In this document: piece after piece, positions 34,944 through 43,113 of the stretch
How the letters are laid out: each line of letters begins with the position of its first letter
How positions within the stretch are numbered: position 1 is the first letter of the stretch
Assembly (NCBI RefSeq): GCF_014269205.2
Contig: NZ_JABWRY020000001.1
Coordinates: 2,108,001 to 2,172,000, forward strand
Direction: 5' to 3'
Length of the DNA stretch: 64,000 nucleotides
Origin: Pseudomonas kermanshahensis
GTDB lineage: Bacteria > Pseudomonadota > Gammaproteobacteria > Pseudomonadales > Pseudomonadaceae
Notes under the pieces: model-generated
Seen by the model: only the letters and a program-made list of their open reading frames with translations
The model's database searches: none
What the model was told of the DNA's origin: nothing
Made by a program: the position numbers and the translations under genes

Positions 34944-34957
34944 CCATTCTAAGACGA

Positions 34958-36538
34958 TCAGATCGCCTCTTCGCTCCACTGCCCATTCACCAGGCGACGC
35001 AGCCCCAGCGGGTTGCCATCGCGCAGCGCCTCAGGCAGCAGCGCCTGCGGGTAGTTCTGGTAGCACACCGGGCGCAGGAAGCGGTCGATGGCCAAGGTGC
35101 CGACCGACGTGCCGCGTGCATCCGAGGTTGCCGGGTATGGCCCGCCATGCACCATGGCGTCGCACACTTCGACACCCGTCGGGTAGCCATTGACCAGGAT
35201 CCGGCCGACCTTTTCTTCCAGCAGCGGCACCAGCCAGGCGAACGCTTCGAAATCCTCCGGCTCGCCGATCAGGGTCGCGGTCAGTTGGCCGCGTAGGCCG
35301 AGCAGTGCGGCGCGCAGTTGTTCGTTGTCCTGGGCTTCGACGGCCACAGTGGTCGGGCCAAACACTTCTTCTTGCAGCAACGGGTCGGCGTCGACCAGCA
35401 GGCGGGCGTCAGCCTTGAACAGCTGGGCGCGGGCCTGGTTGCCTTCCTGTGCCTGGCCGGCCAGGTGCTCGATGCCAGCGTGGGCGTGCAGGTGCTCCAG
35501 GCCGCCAACGTAGCTGCGCAGGCCGCCGGCGTTGAGCAGGGTCTGGCCGGCCTGTTGGTCGAGGTGCTGGCCGAGGTCGGCCAGCAACTGGCTGAATTGC
35601 GGCGATTGCAGGCCGATCACCAGGCCAGGGTTGGTGCAGAACTGGCCGGCACCCAGGCACACTGAGCCTGCCAGTTCGCGGGCGATGGCTTCGCCGCGTT
35701 TGGCCAGGGCGCCGGGCAGGATGATCACCGGGTTGATGCTCGACATCTCGGCAAACACCGGGATCGGCTGTGGGCGTTCGGCGGCCATGCGGCACAGCGC
35801 ATCGCCACCCTTGAGCGAGCCAGTAAAGCCGACGGCCTGGATCGCCGGGTGCTTGACCAGCCATTCGCCGACCCCGCCGCCGAAGACCATGTTGAACACG
35901 CCCTTGGGCATGCCGGTGCGCTCAGCGGCGCGCTGGATGGCACAACCGACCAGGTCGGCTGTGGCCATGTGGCCGCTGTGCGCCTTGAACACTACCGGGC
36001 AGCCTGCGGCGAGGGCGGCGGCGGTGTCGCCACCGGCAGTCGAGAAGGCCAGCGGGAAGTTGCTGGCACCGAACACGGCAACCGGGCCTACGCCAATGCG
36101 CATCTGGCGCAGGTCGACACGAGGCAGCGGTTGGCGATCCGGCAGGGCCAGGTCGATGCGTGCCCCCAGGTAATCACCGCGGCGCAGGACTTGCGCGAAC
36201 AGGCGCATCTGGCCACTGGTACGCCCGCGCTCGCCCTGGATACGCCCTGCAGGCAGGGCGGTTTCGCGGCAGACGATGGCGACGAAGGCGTCGTCCAGCT
36301 CATCCAGTTCGGCGGCGATGGCATCGAGGAATTCGGCGCGGCGCGCCGGGGCCAGTTGGCGGAATTCGGCGAAGGCGGCAGCGGCGGCTTGAGCGGCTTG
36401 GTCCACTTCAGCCTCGGTGGCCTGGGCAAAGCTGTAGGGCAGGGCCTCGCCAGTGGTGGCGTCCAGGCTCTGCAGGCGTTGCGCGCCAGCGGCGCTGCGC
36501 TGGCCGGCGATGAAGTTGTGGCCGAGGATCTCAGGCAT
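34958..36538 (-). CDS. 2,5-dioxovalerate (2-ketoglutarate semialdehyde) dehydrogenase
   Basis: A 526-residue aldehyde dehydrogenase that oxidises 2-oxoglutarate semialdehyde to 2-oxoglutarate with NAD(P)+, the last step of glucarate and galactarate breakdown. Visible motifs are VFGASNFPLAF (catalytic Asn), VFKAHSGH, VFAEMSSINPV (Glu) and GAGQFCTNPG (nucleophilic Cys). The start MPEILGHNFIAG matches the 526-residue family length; upstream frames run into a partial REP. It is the last gene of the leftward operon kdgD, MFS, garD, KGSADH. Confidence 0.93.
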   Translation of the reverse strand: MPEILGHNFIAGQRSAAGAQRLQSLDATTGEALPYSFAQATEAEVDQAAQAAAAAFAEFRQLAPARRAEFLDAIAAELDELDDAFVAIVCRETALPAGRIQGERGRTSGQMRLFAQVLRRGDYLGARIDLALPDRQPLPRVDLRQMRIGVGPVAVFGASNFPLAFSTAGGDTAAALAAGCPVVFKAHSGHMATADLVGCAIQRAAERTGMPKGVFNMVFGGGVGEWLVKHPAIQAVGFTGSLKGGDALCRMAAERPQPIPVFAEMSSINPVIILPGALAKRGEAIARELAGSVCLGAGQFCTNPGLVIGLQSPQFSQLLADLGQHLDQQAGQTLLNAGGLRSYVGGLEHLHAHAGIEHLAGQAQEGNQARAQLFKADARLLVDADPLLQEEVFGPTTVAVEAQDNEQLRAALLGLRGQLTATLIGEPEDFEAFAWLVPLLEEKVGRILVNGYPTGVEVCDAMVHGGPYPATSDARGTSVGTLAIDRFLRPVCYQNYPQALLPEALRDGNPLGLRRLVNGQWSEEAI

Positions 36539-36615
36539 GGGGTGCTCCTTTGATGAAATAAAAGGCTGAAGGACGGCATGGCCCGCTCCCACAGGGGCCA
36601 TGCCAAACTGCTACA

Positions 36616-38169
36616 TCAGGTAATCGGCGCCGGGTTGAACAGGGTGATGTCGTTGTGCAGCCGGTGTTGTTCGGCCCAGGTCTGCTTGCGGCCGCTGGCC
36701 ACGTCCAGGTAGTAGTGGAACAGCTCCCAACCCAGTTCCTCGATGCTCGAGCGGCCTGTGGCGATGCGCCCGGCGTCGATGTCGATCAGGTCAGGCCAGC
36801 GCTCGGCCAGCTCGGTGCGGGTGCACACCTTGACCACGGGTGCCATGGCCAGGCCGTACGGCGTGCCGCGGCCGGTGGTGAAGACATGCAGGTTCATGCC
36901 AGCTGCGAGCTGCAAGGTGCCGCAGACAAAGTCGCTGGCCGGGGTCGCGCAGAAGATCAGGCCTTTGCGGGCGACTCGCTCGCCAGGGCCGAGCACGCCC
37001 TGAATAGCGCCGCTGCCGGACTTCACGATCGAGCCCAAGGACTTTTCGACGATATTCGACAGGCCGCCTTTCTTATTGCCCGGCGTGGTGTTGGCGCTGC
37101 GGTCGGCCGCACCTTGCTGCAGGTAGCGGTCGTACCAGTCCATCTCGCGCACCAGCGCCTCAGCCACGTCCTGGTTCTCGGCGCGGGAGGTCAGCATGTA
37201 GATGGCGTCACGCACTTCGGTCACTTCCGAGAACAGCACGGTCGCGCCGGCGCGTACCAGCAGGTCGGAGGCATAGCCCAGCGCGGGGTTGGCAGTGATG
37301 CCGGAGAAGGCATCGCTGCCGCCGCACTGCATGCCCAGGATCAGCTCGCTGGCGGGCACCGTTTCGCGACGGCGCTGGTCGAGTTTCTTCAGGCGGGTTT
37401 CAGCCAGCGCCATGATCTGTTCGATCATTTCGCCGAAGCCCAGGCTGGCGTCCTGCAGGCGATACAGCCACGGGTCGCTGAGGTCTACCGAGGGGTCGTT
37501 GTCGTGCATGACCTGGCCGGCCTGCAGCTTTTCACAGCCCAGGCTGATGACCAGCGCTTCGCCGCCAAGGTTAGGGTTGCGCGCCAGGTTGCGCACGGTG
37601 CGGATCGGGATGTAGGCATCGCGGGCGTTGATCGCCACGCCGCAGCCGTAGCTGTGGGTGATGGCGACCACGTCATCGACGTTGGGGTACAACGGCAGCA
37701 ACTCTTGGCGAATACGCTTGACCGCATGCTCCAGCACGCCCGTCACGCATTGCACGGTGGTGGTGATGCCGAGGATGTTGCGGGTGCCGACGGTGCCGTC
37801 GGCATTGCGGTAGCCCTCGAAGGTAAACCCCTCGAGCGGCGGCAAGGCGTCGGGGACGGCGTCGCAGCGCGGTAGGCTGTCCAGCGCTGGGGCTTCTGGC
37901 ATGGCCAGCTGGCTTTCCTGAACCCAGCTGCCTTGGGGCAAGTCTTCAAGGGCGTAACCGATGATCTGCCCATAGCGGCGCACCGGCTCGCCTTTGGCGA
38001 TCAGTACGGTGGCGACCTTGTGGCTCTGCGGCACGCCTTCGACCAGGGTCAGGCCGTCGGGAAAGCGGGCGCCTTCGCCCAGGCCACCGTCGTTGACCAC
38101 TACCACGACATTGTCGTCATCGTGCAGGCGGACGTAGCGGGGCGAGTCGGAATGTTCGATCAACTGCAT
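36616..38169 (-). CDS. garD: Galactarate dehydratase
   Basis: A 517-residue enzyme of the UxaA/GarD family that dehydrates galactarate to 5-dehydro-4-deoxyglucarate. The N-terminal SAF-like domain ([23 protein letters not shown]) is followed by the catalytic domain with [27 protein letters not shown] and [20 protein letters not shown], whose cysteines and His bind metal. It lies 77 bp after the MFS-type exporter/importer stop gap and is followed by the dehydrogenase, all leftward. Confidence 0.93.
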   Translation of the reverse strand: MQLIEHSDSPRYVRLHDDDNVVVVVNDGGLGEGARFPDGLTLVEGVPQSHKVATVLIAKGEPVRRYGQIIGYALEDLPQGSWVQESQLAMPEAPALDSLPRCDAVPDALPPLEGFTFEGYRNADGTVGTRNILGITTTVQCVTGVLEHAVKRIRQELLPLYPNVDDVVAITHSYGCGVAINARDAYIPIRTVRNLARNPNLGGEALVISLGCEKLQAGQVMHDNDPSVDLSDPWLYRLQDASLGFGEMIEQIMALAETRLKKLDQRRRETVPASELILGMQCGGSDAFSGITANPALGYASDLLVRAGATVLFSEVTEVRDAIYMLTSRAENQDVAEALVREMDWYDRYLQQGAADRSANTTPGNKKGGLSNIVEKSLGSIVKSGSGAIQGVLGPGERVARKGLIFCATPASDFVCGTLQLAAGMNLHVFTTGRGTPYGLAMAPVVKVCTRTELAERWPDLIDIDAGRIATGRSSIEELGWELFHYYLDVASGRKQTWAEQHRLHNDITLFNPAPIT

Positions 38170-38247
38170 GTTCGGGCCCTTCTTGTGATTGCTCAGGCTT
38201 TATACATCCGCCCGCGGCCGGCAGGTGCCGGGCGCGGGCGTGTTCAC

Positions 38248-39609
38248 TCAGTGTCGGGCGCTTGCCAGGTCACCATTGGCGGTGACGTCGGCTTCAGCCT
38301 TTGGGGTTTCATGCAGCTCGATGCGCTTGATCGGGCCGACGATCACCAGGTAGCTGAACACCGCGACCAGGGCGTTGGCGCCTACATACACCAGGGCCCA
38401 CTTGAACGAACCGGTGGCGCTGATGATGTAGCCGATGACGATGGGCGTGGTGATCGAGGCGATGTTGCCGAAGGTGTTGAACAGGCCGCCCGAAAGGCCG
38501 GCGATCTGCTTGGGCGAGGTGTCGGCGACCACAGCCCAGCCCAGTGCACCAATGCCTTTGCCGAAGAAGGCCAAGGTCATGAAACCGACCACCATCCATT
38601 CAGCGTCGACGTAGTTGCAGAAGACCATGGTGGTCGACAGCAACAGGCCGCAGACGATCGGCAGCTTGCGCGAGAAGGTCAGCGAATTGCCGCGGCGCAG
38701 CAGCCAGTCCGACAGCACCCCGCCCAGCACGCCACCGATGAAGCCGCAAATGGCCGGCAGCGAGGCAATGATGCCCGCCTTGAGGATGGTCATCCCACGC
38801 TCTTGCACCAGGTACACCGGGAACCACGTCAGGAAGAAGTAGGTGATGGCGTTGATGCAATACTGGCCTAGGTACACGCCCAGCAGCATGCGGCTGGTGA
38901 GCAACTGCTTGATGTAGCCCCATTTCGGGCCGTCGTTGCCGCGTTTCTGGTCCATGTCCACCAGGCCGCCGTTCTGCTCGATGTGCTCGAGCTCGCTTTG
39001 GCTGATGCGCGGGTGTTGCTTGGGGTTGTAGATGGTCTTCATCCAGACGAACGAGAACAGGATGCCGAGGCCGCCCATGACCACGAACACGTGTTCCCAA
39101 CCGAAGCTGAAGACAATCCAGCCCATGATCGGGGCAAACAGTGCGGTGGCGAAGTACTGGGCCGAGTTGAAGATGGCCGAGGCCGTGCCGCGTTCTGCGG
39201 TGGGGAACCAGGCCGCGACGATGCGGGCGTTGCCCGGGAACGACGGGGCTTCGGCAAAACCGACCAGAAAACGCAGGGTGAACAGCGTCACGATTGCCCA
39301 TGCCACCGGCAGGCCACCGACAAACCCTTGCAACAGGGTGAACAGCGACCAGGTGAAGATGCTGAAGGCGTAGACGTTCTTGGAGCCGAAACGGTCGAGC
39401 AGCCAGCCACCAGGGATCTGGCCGGCCACGTAAGCCCATCCAAAGGCAGAGAAGATATAACCGAGGGTGACGGCGTCAATGCCGAGGTCTTTCTGCAGGC
39501 TGGAGCCTGCGATTGCAATGGTAGCGCGGTCGGCATAGTTGATCGTGGTCACCAGAAACAGCATGAACAGGATCAGGTAGCGCACATGCGTCTTCTTAGT
39601 CGCTTGCAT
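38248..39609 (-). CDS. MFS glucarate/galactarate transporter
   Basis: A 453-residue twelve-helix carrier of the anion:cation symporter family. The diagnostic first helix ends NYADRATIAIAGSSLQKDLG, and GQIPGGWLLDRFGSKNV forms the loop 2-3 motif; both closely follow GudP/GarP proteins. It would import D-glucarate and galactarate by proton symport. Its position between kdgD and garD supports the assignment. Confidence 0.92.
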   Translation of the reverse strand: MQATKKTHVRYLILFMLFLVTTINYADRATIAIAGSSLQKDLGIDAVTLGYIFSAFGWAYVAGQIPGGWLLDRFGSKNVYAFSIFTWSLFTLLQGFVGGLPVAWAIVTLFTLRFLVGFAEAPSFPGNARIVAAWFPTAERGTASAIFNSAQYFATALFAPIMGWIVFSFGWEHVFVVMGGLGILFSFVWMKTIYNPKQHPRISQSELEHIEQNGGLVDMDQKRGNDGPKWGYIKQLLTSRMLLGVYLGQYCINAITYFFLTWFPVYLVQERGMTILKAGIIASLPAICGFIGGVLGGVLSDWLLRRGNSLTFSRKLPIVCGLLLSTTMVFCNYVDAEWMVVGFMTLAFFGKGIGALGWAVVADTSPKQIAGLSGGLFNTFGNIASITTPIVIGYIISATGSFKWALVYVGANALVAVFSYLVIVGPIKRIELHETPKAEADVTANGDLASARH

Positions 39610-39713
39610 GCTGGTAGTACTCCCACTAGTTATTTTTGTGCGGGCTCACGAGGTGTAACCGGAGTGGGGGCTTCCCACTCCGGGTGCGGCTGAGACAGGC
39701 CGCGGGGGTTCGC

Positions 39714-40625
39714 TTATTGCGGACCCATCTTGTCCATCAGGGCTGCGAGCATTTCGTATTCTTCAGCAGTCAGGTCGGTCAGCGGCGTGCGCACCGGGCC
39801 TGCGTCGTAACCGGCGATCTTGGCGCCCGCCTTGACGATGCTGACTGCGTAGCCGGCCTTGCGGTTACGGATGTCCAGGTACGGCAGGAAGAAGTCGTCG
39901 ATCAGCTTGCCAACGGTGGCGTGGTCTTCGCGGGCGATGGCGTGGTAGAAGTCCATCGCGGTCTTTGGCACGAAGTTGAACACGGCCGACGAGTAGACCG
40001 GTACACCCAAGGCCTTGTAGGCAGCCGCATACACTTCGGCGGTCGGCAGGCCACCCAGGTAGCTGAAACGATCGCCCAGGCGGCGGCGGATCGACACCAT
40101 CAGCTCGATATCACCCAGGCCATCTTTGTAGCCGATCAGGTTCGGGCAACGCTCGGCGAGTTTTTCCAGCAGGTCGGCGTTCAAGCGGCAGACGTTACGG
40201 TTGTAGACCACTACACCGATCTTCACCGATTTGCACACGGCTTCGACGTGGGCGGCGACGCCGTCCTGGCTGGCTTCGGTCAGGTAGTGCGGCAGCAGCA
40301 GCAGGCCCTTGGCACCCAGGCGCTCGGCTTCTTGCGCGTATTCGATGGCCTGGCGGGTCGAGCCACCAACGCCGGCGAGGATCGGTACCGAAGTGGCGCA
40401 GGTGTCGACGGCAGTCTTGATCACCTGGCTGTATTCGCTGGCCGCCAGGGAGAAGAACTCACCGGTACCGCCGGCTGCGAACAGGGCGCTGGCGCCATAA
40501 GGGGCTAGCCATTCCAGGCGTTTGATGTAACCCGCCTGGTTGAAGTCGCCCTGGGCATTGAAGTCGGTGACCGGGAAAGACAGCAGGCCGTGGGAGAGGA
40601 TGGATTTCAGTTCTTGTGGATTCAT
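39714..40625 (-). CDS. kdgD: 5-dehydro-4-deoxyglucarate dehydratase
   Basis: A 303-residue DHDPS-fold enzyme that dehydrates and decarboxylates 5-dehydro-4-deoxyglucarate to 2-oxoglutarate semialdehyde. Visible motifs are [12 protein letters not shown] near residue 50, the Tyr in GVVVYNRN, and the Schiff-base Lys in IGYKDGLGD. The ATG at 40625 has AGGA about 11 nt upstream; a start four codons earlier (MPIT) would sit on top of that site. It is the first gene of the operon behind the palindromic operator. Confidence 0.93.
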   Translation of the reverse strand: MNPQELKSILSHGLLSFPVTDFNAQGDFNQAGYIKRLEWLAPYGASALFAAGGTGEFFSLAASEYSQVIKTAVDTCATSVPILAGVGGSTRQAIEYAQEAERLGAKGLLLLPHYLTEASQDGVAAHVEAVCKSVKIGVVVYNRNVCRLNADLLEKLAERCPNLIGYKDGLGDIELMVSIRRRLGDRFSYLGGLPTAEVYAAAYKALGVPVYSSAVFNFVPKTAMDFYHAIAREDHATVGKLIDDFFLPYLDIRNRKAGYAVSIVKAGAKIAGYDAGPVRTPLTDLTAEEYEMLAALMDKMGPQ

Positions 40626-40683
40626 TGTTATAGGCATCCTGTGGCGCTTGGGTGAGGGTGTGTAGAAGCGATGGAGGTAAGTT

Positions 40684-40702
40684 ATCGTACAACTTGTACG
40701 AT
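40684..40702. promoter_or_regulatory. Perfect 19-bp palindrome, probable GntR operator
   Basis: ATCGTACAA-C-TTGTACGAT, nine base pairs on each side of one base, 59 bp upstream of the kdgD start. FadR-type GntR proteins bind short palindromes of this kind, and the half-site ATCGTACAACT recurs upstream of the GntR gene at 33784. The leftward promoter probably overlaps it. Confidence 0.7.
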
Positions 40703-40765
40703 GACTAGTCCCTCGATGCATTTTTTTTCCCTGATGGGCTGAGGAAGGCGTGTTTCTGCAGGCGT

Positions 40766-40856
40766 CCCTTTCGCGGGTAAACCCCCTCCCACAGGGAAAG
40801 CGCAAACATTCAGCACCCAGAAAACCCTGTGGGAGCGGGCTTGCCCGCGAATGGGG
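40766..40856. repeat. REP inverted pair (family A)
   Basis: Arms at 40766-40796 and 40825-40856. Both carry the gcgggnnnnncccgc/ctcccacaggg core in opposite orientation, separated by about 28 nt. Confidence 0.85.
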
Positions 40857-41073
40857 CGTAGTAGGCGAAAACCGATCATGCATGAAGCCTGGCACCCAGG
40901 CTCATGGCAAACAGTCATCGTATCTCTTGAGGGGGAAGGAAAAAACGATCGCGGAGACAGGCGCAAGCCCGCCGCCCGCATCCACGGGAAGAGTTCTGGG
41001 ACCAGCAGAGGGTGACCGGGGAAGCGGGGGCGGCCTTGCGCCGCCCCGCGATCAAAGCTAACGAAGCTTTGTG

Positions 41074-41883
41074 TCAGGCAGCCTGATGGTGCTTGACCTG
41101 GGACTTGCGAACCTGGGCGCGGCAAGCGTCGCCGAAGGCTTGGAAGATCTTGATCGAATCAGGGTTTTTCGCGGCTTGCCACTCGGGGTGCCACTGCACC
41201 GCGAACAGGAAGGGCGAAATGCTCGGGGCATGAATAGCCTCGACCAGGCCGTCTTCGGCGAGGGCGATTGGCTCAATGCCTTTACCCAGGTTGCGCAGGC
41301 CTTGGCCATGCAGCGAGTTTACGCGGATCTCGTCGCAACCCAGGGTGTCGCGCAGCCAGCTGCCTGGCTTGACCTTCACGGCATGCACTTGGGCGTACTG
41401 CACGTCGACCGGGTCTTCGGGGTTTTCGCGGTGGTCGTTGAAGCCTGGCTCGGCGTACACCTTCTGGTAGATGTCGCCACCCAGCGCCACGTTGATTTCC
41501 TGCATGCCACGGCAGATGCCGAAGATCGGCAGGCCACGCTTGAGGGCTGCCTTGACCAGCGGGATGTCGAACAGGTCGCGTGCCTTGTCCTGGCCTTTGC
41601 CGGGGGTTTCGTTTTCCTGGCCGTACAGCGCCGGGTCGATGTTGCTGCCGGCACCGGTCAGGTAGACGCCGTCGGCCATGTCCAAGTAGGTCTCGAGGTC
41701 TTCAGTGCCACAGCAGGTGGGCACCAGGACCGGGACGCAACCGGCGAAGTCGACCAGCGGAGTAATGTATTTGTGGGTCATGACCTGATAGTCATGGCCT
41801 TTGCGCTCTTGGCTGCCCATGGTCATCAGGACGACGGGTTTGCGCAGGGAAGGTTGCTTGTTGCCAATGTTGCTGTTGGACAT
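41074..41883 (-). CDS. Class I glutamine amidotransferase-like (C26) gamma-glutamyl hydrolase
   Basis: A 269-residue protein of the PuuD-type peptidase C26 family, hydrolysing gamma-glutamyl bonds of amine or amino acid conjugates. The nucleophile elbow is GICRGMQEIN (Cys near residue 121) and the His-x-Glu pair is in QWHPEW near 221. It lies beside polar amino acid transport and D-lysine genes, so a role in amine or lysine-derivative breakdown is likely. AAGGTG precedes the ATG. Its own leader contains a perfect palindrome. Confidence 0.9.
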   Translation of the reverse strand: MSNSNIGNKQPSLRKPVVLMTMGSQERKGHDYQVMTHKYITPLVDFAGCVPVLVPTCCGTEDLETYLDMADGVYLTGAGSNIDPALYGQENETPGKGQDKARDLFDIPLVKAALKRGLPIFGICRGMQEINVALGGDIYQKVYAEPGFNDHRENPEDPVDVQYAQVHAVKVKPGSWLRDTLGCDEIRVNSLHGQGLRNLGKGIEPIALAEDGLVEAIHAPSISPFLFAVQWHPEWQAAKNPDSIKIFQAFGDACRAQVRKSQVKHHQAA

Positions 41884-41895
41884 ATGTCACCTTGG

Positions 41896-41912
41896 GACAG
41901 GTTCGACCTGTC
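41896..41912. promoter_or_regulatory. Perfect palindrome in the C26 gene leader
   Basis: GACAGGT-TCG-ACCTGTC, seven base pairs around a 3-nt centre, 13 nt upstream of the leftward start codon and touching the ribosome-binding site. It could be a repressor operator or an RNA hairpin limiting translation. Confidence 0.5.
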
Positions 41913-42209
41913 GTTGTTGTGCAGGCGCACGGCCGGGGCCTTGAGTGCGACCTGAAGCCCCGAGCACTGCCGGCTCGTCAGAGGCGACGATTCCGGTCGG
42001 GACTTGTTACTAGCTTGCCAGAGCCGTTCGATATGTCAAACGACTGGTAGAGGCTTTAGAGGGGGCTATACGCCGATTTCAGGGGGGTTAAACCGTTGCA
42101 GGCCTGTGGCGGCAAGGGTTTGGCAGGAGGTGAGGTCAATTATATTTAACGACGCAGTTGGTTCATTGCAGCGGTGCAATGAAGGCGGCGTATGCATTGG
42201 CACGCCACC

Positions 42210-42306
42210 GTGTAGGAGCAGCCTTGCGCTGCGAAGAGGCCAGTGGCAGTAGCGTAAATCTTCGTGTCTGCACTGGCCTCTTCGCAGCGCAAGGCTGCTC
42301 CTACAC
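42210..42306. repeat. REP inverted pair with 36-bp perfect arms (family B)
   Basis: Arms 42210-42245 and 42271-42306 are exact reverse complements over 36 nt, with a 25-nt spacer. The core is gtaggagcagccttgcgctgcgaagaggcc. The right arm ends 4 bp before the ABC ATPase stop codon on the opposite strand, so it forms the 3' end of that operon's mRNA. Confidence 0.9.
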
Positions 42307-42310
42307 GGAT

Positions 42311-43093
42311 TCAGTGCAGTATCTGCGCCAGGAACCCTTTGGCCCGCTCGGTCTTCGGTTGGTTGAAGAACACCTGCGGCGGGCTGTCCTCGATGATCTG
42401 CCCACCTTCAAGGAACAGCACCCGCTCGGCCACCTGCCGGGCAAAGCCCATTTCATGGGTGACGCAGAGCATCGTCATGCCCGTGTCGGCCAGTTTCACC
42501 AGCACATCCAGCACCTCGGCGACCATCTCTGGGTCCAGTGCCGAGGTCGGCTCGTCAAACAGCATGATGCGGGGTTTCATGCACAAGGCGCGGGCGATGG
42601 CCACGCGTTGTTGCTGGCCACCGGACAGCTGGCTGGGGTATTTGTGCGCCTGGCTTTCGATGCCGACCTTGGCCAGGTACATGCGCGCGCGTTCCTCGGC
42701 GTCCTTGCGCGACAGCCCACGCACGCTGGTGGGGGCCAGCAGGCAGTTGTCGAGCACGCTCATGTGCGGGAACAGGTTGAAGTGCTGGAACACCATGCCG
42801 ATCTCGCTGCGGATCTGCGCCGCCTGGCGCGTGGTGGCGGCCAGGTCGGTGCCATCCACCTGGACGCTGCCTTTTTCGGCCACTTCCAGGCGATTGATGC
42901 AGCGGATCAGCGTCGACTTGCCCGAACCGGACGGGCCGCACAGGACGATGCGTTCGCCTTCGCGGACCTGCAGGTCGATGTCGCGCAAGACATGAAACGC
43001 GCCATAGTGCTTGTTCAAACCCTCGATACGGATCAGTACCGGGCGCGGGTCGGGTGCTGGAGCAAGGCTGGCAAGGCTCAAAGGGGCGGTCAT
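42311..43093 (-). CDS. Polar amino acid ABC transporter ATPase
   Basis: A 260-residue ATPase of the PAAT (HisP/GlnQ) family. Walker A is LCGPSGSGKSTLIRC, the signature is LSGGQQQRVAIARALC, and Walker B is IMLFDEPTSALDPE, followed by the switch His (CVTHEM). The start ATG giving MTAPLSL lies 20 bp after the D-amino acid dehydrogenase stop. With the two permeases and the binding protein it forms an importer, probably for D-lysine or related basic or cyclic amino acids. Confidence 0.93.
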   Translation of the reverse strand: MTAPLSLASLAPAPDPRPVLIRIEGLNKHYGAFHVLRDIDLQVREGERIVLCGPSGSGKSTLIRCINRLEVAEKGSVQVDGTDLAATTRQAAQIRSEIGMVFQHFNLFPHMSVLDNCLLAPTSVRGLSRKDAEERARMYLAKVGIESQAHKYPSQLSGGQQQRVAIARALCMKPRIMLFDEPTSALDPEMVAEVLDVLVKLADTGMTMLCVTHEMGFARQVAERVLFLEGGQIIEDSPPQVFFNQPKTERAKGFLAQILH

Positions 43094-43113
43094 ATTGTTG
43101 TTCTCCGCAGGGT

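Larger units (their letters stand above)
34590..34957. other. Intergenic region between GntR and KGSADH genes, packed with inverted repeats
   Basis: 368 bp between two convergent genes, almost entirely palindromic: a family A REP doublet followed by a nested 228-bp structure, both listed separately. I see no coding frame to support here; the frames that cross it are made of repeat sequence. Confidence 0.7.
40626..41073. other. Intergenic region: kdgD promoter and REP doublet
   Basis: 448 bp. The side near kdgD holds the 19-bp palindrome and the leftward promoter. The middle holds a REP doublet (40766-40856). The remainder up to the C26 peptidase stop codon shows no further repeat; it carries GC-rich stretches with terminator-like symmetry near 41020-41045 (gcggccttgcgccgc) but no clear T run. 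Confidence 0.5.
41884..42310. other. Intergenic region between C26 gene and ABC ATPase gene
   Basis: 427 bp. It holds a palindrome directly before the C26 start, a REP doublet at its right end, and between them about 300 bp without a coding frame. A leftward TTGACA (complement at 42034-42039) is a candidate -35 for the C26 gene, but the spacing to a -10 is not convincing. Confidence 0.45.

Noticed and set aside
34642..35296. Short frames running through the repeats between GntR and KGSADH genes
   Set aside because: Their translations are made of repeat sequence in both orientations (for example EQHYAHVGAF and EQHYDMCGAF), with no coding features.
36655..37875. 406-residue plus-strand frame over garD
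   Set aside because: Antisense shadow; garD itself has family motifs along its full length.
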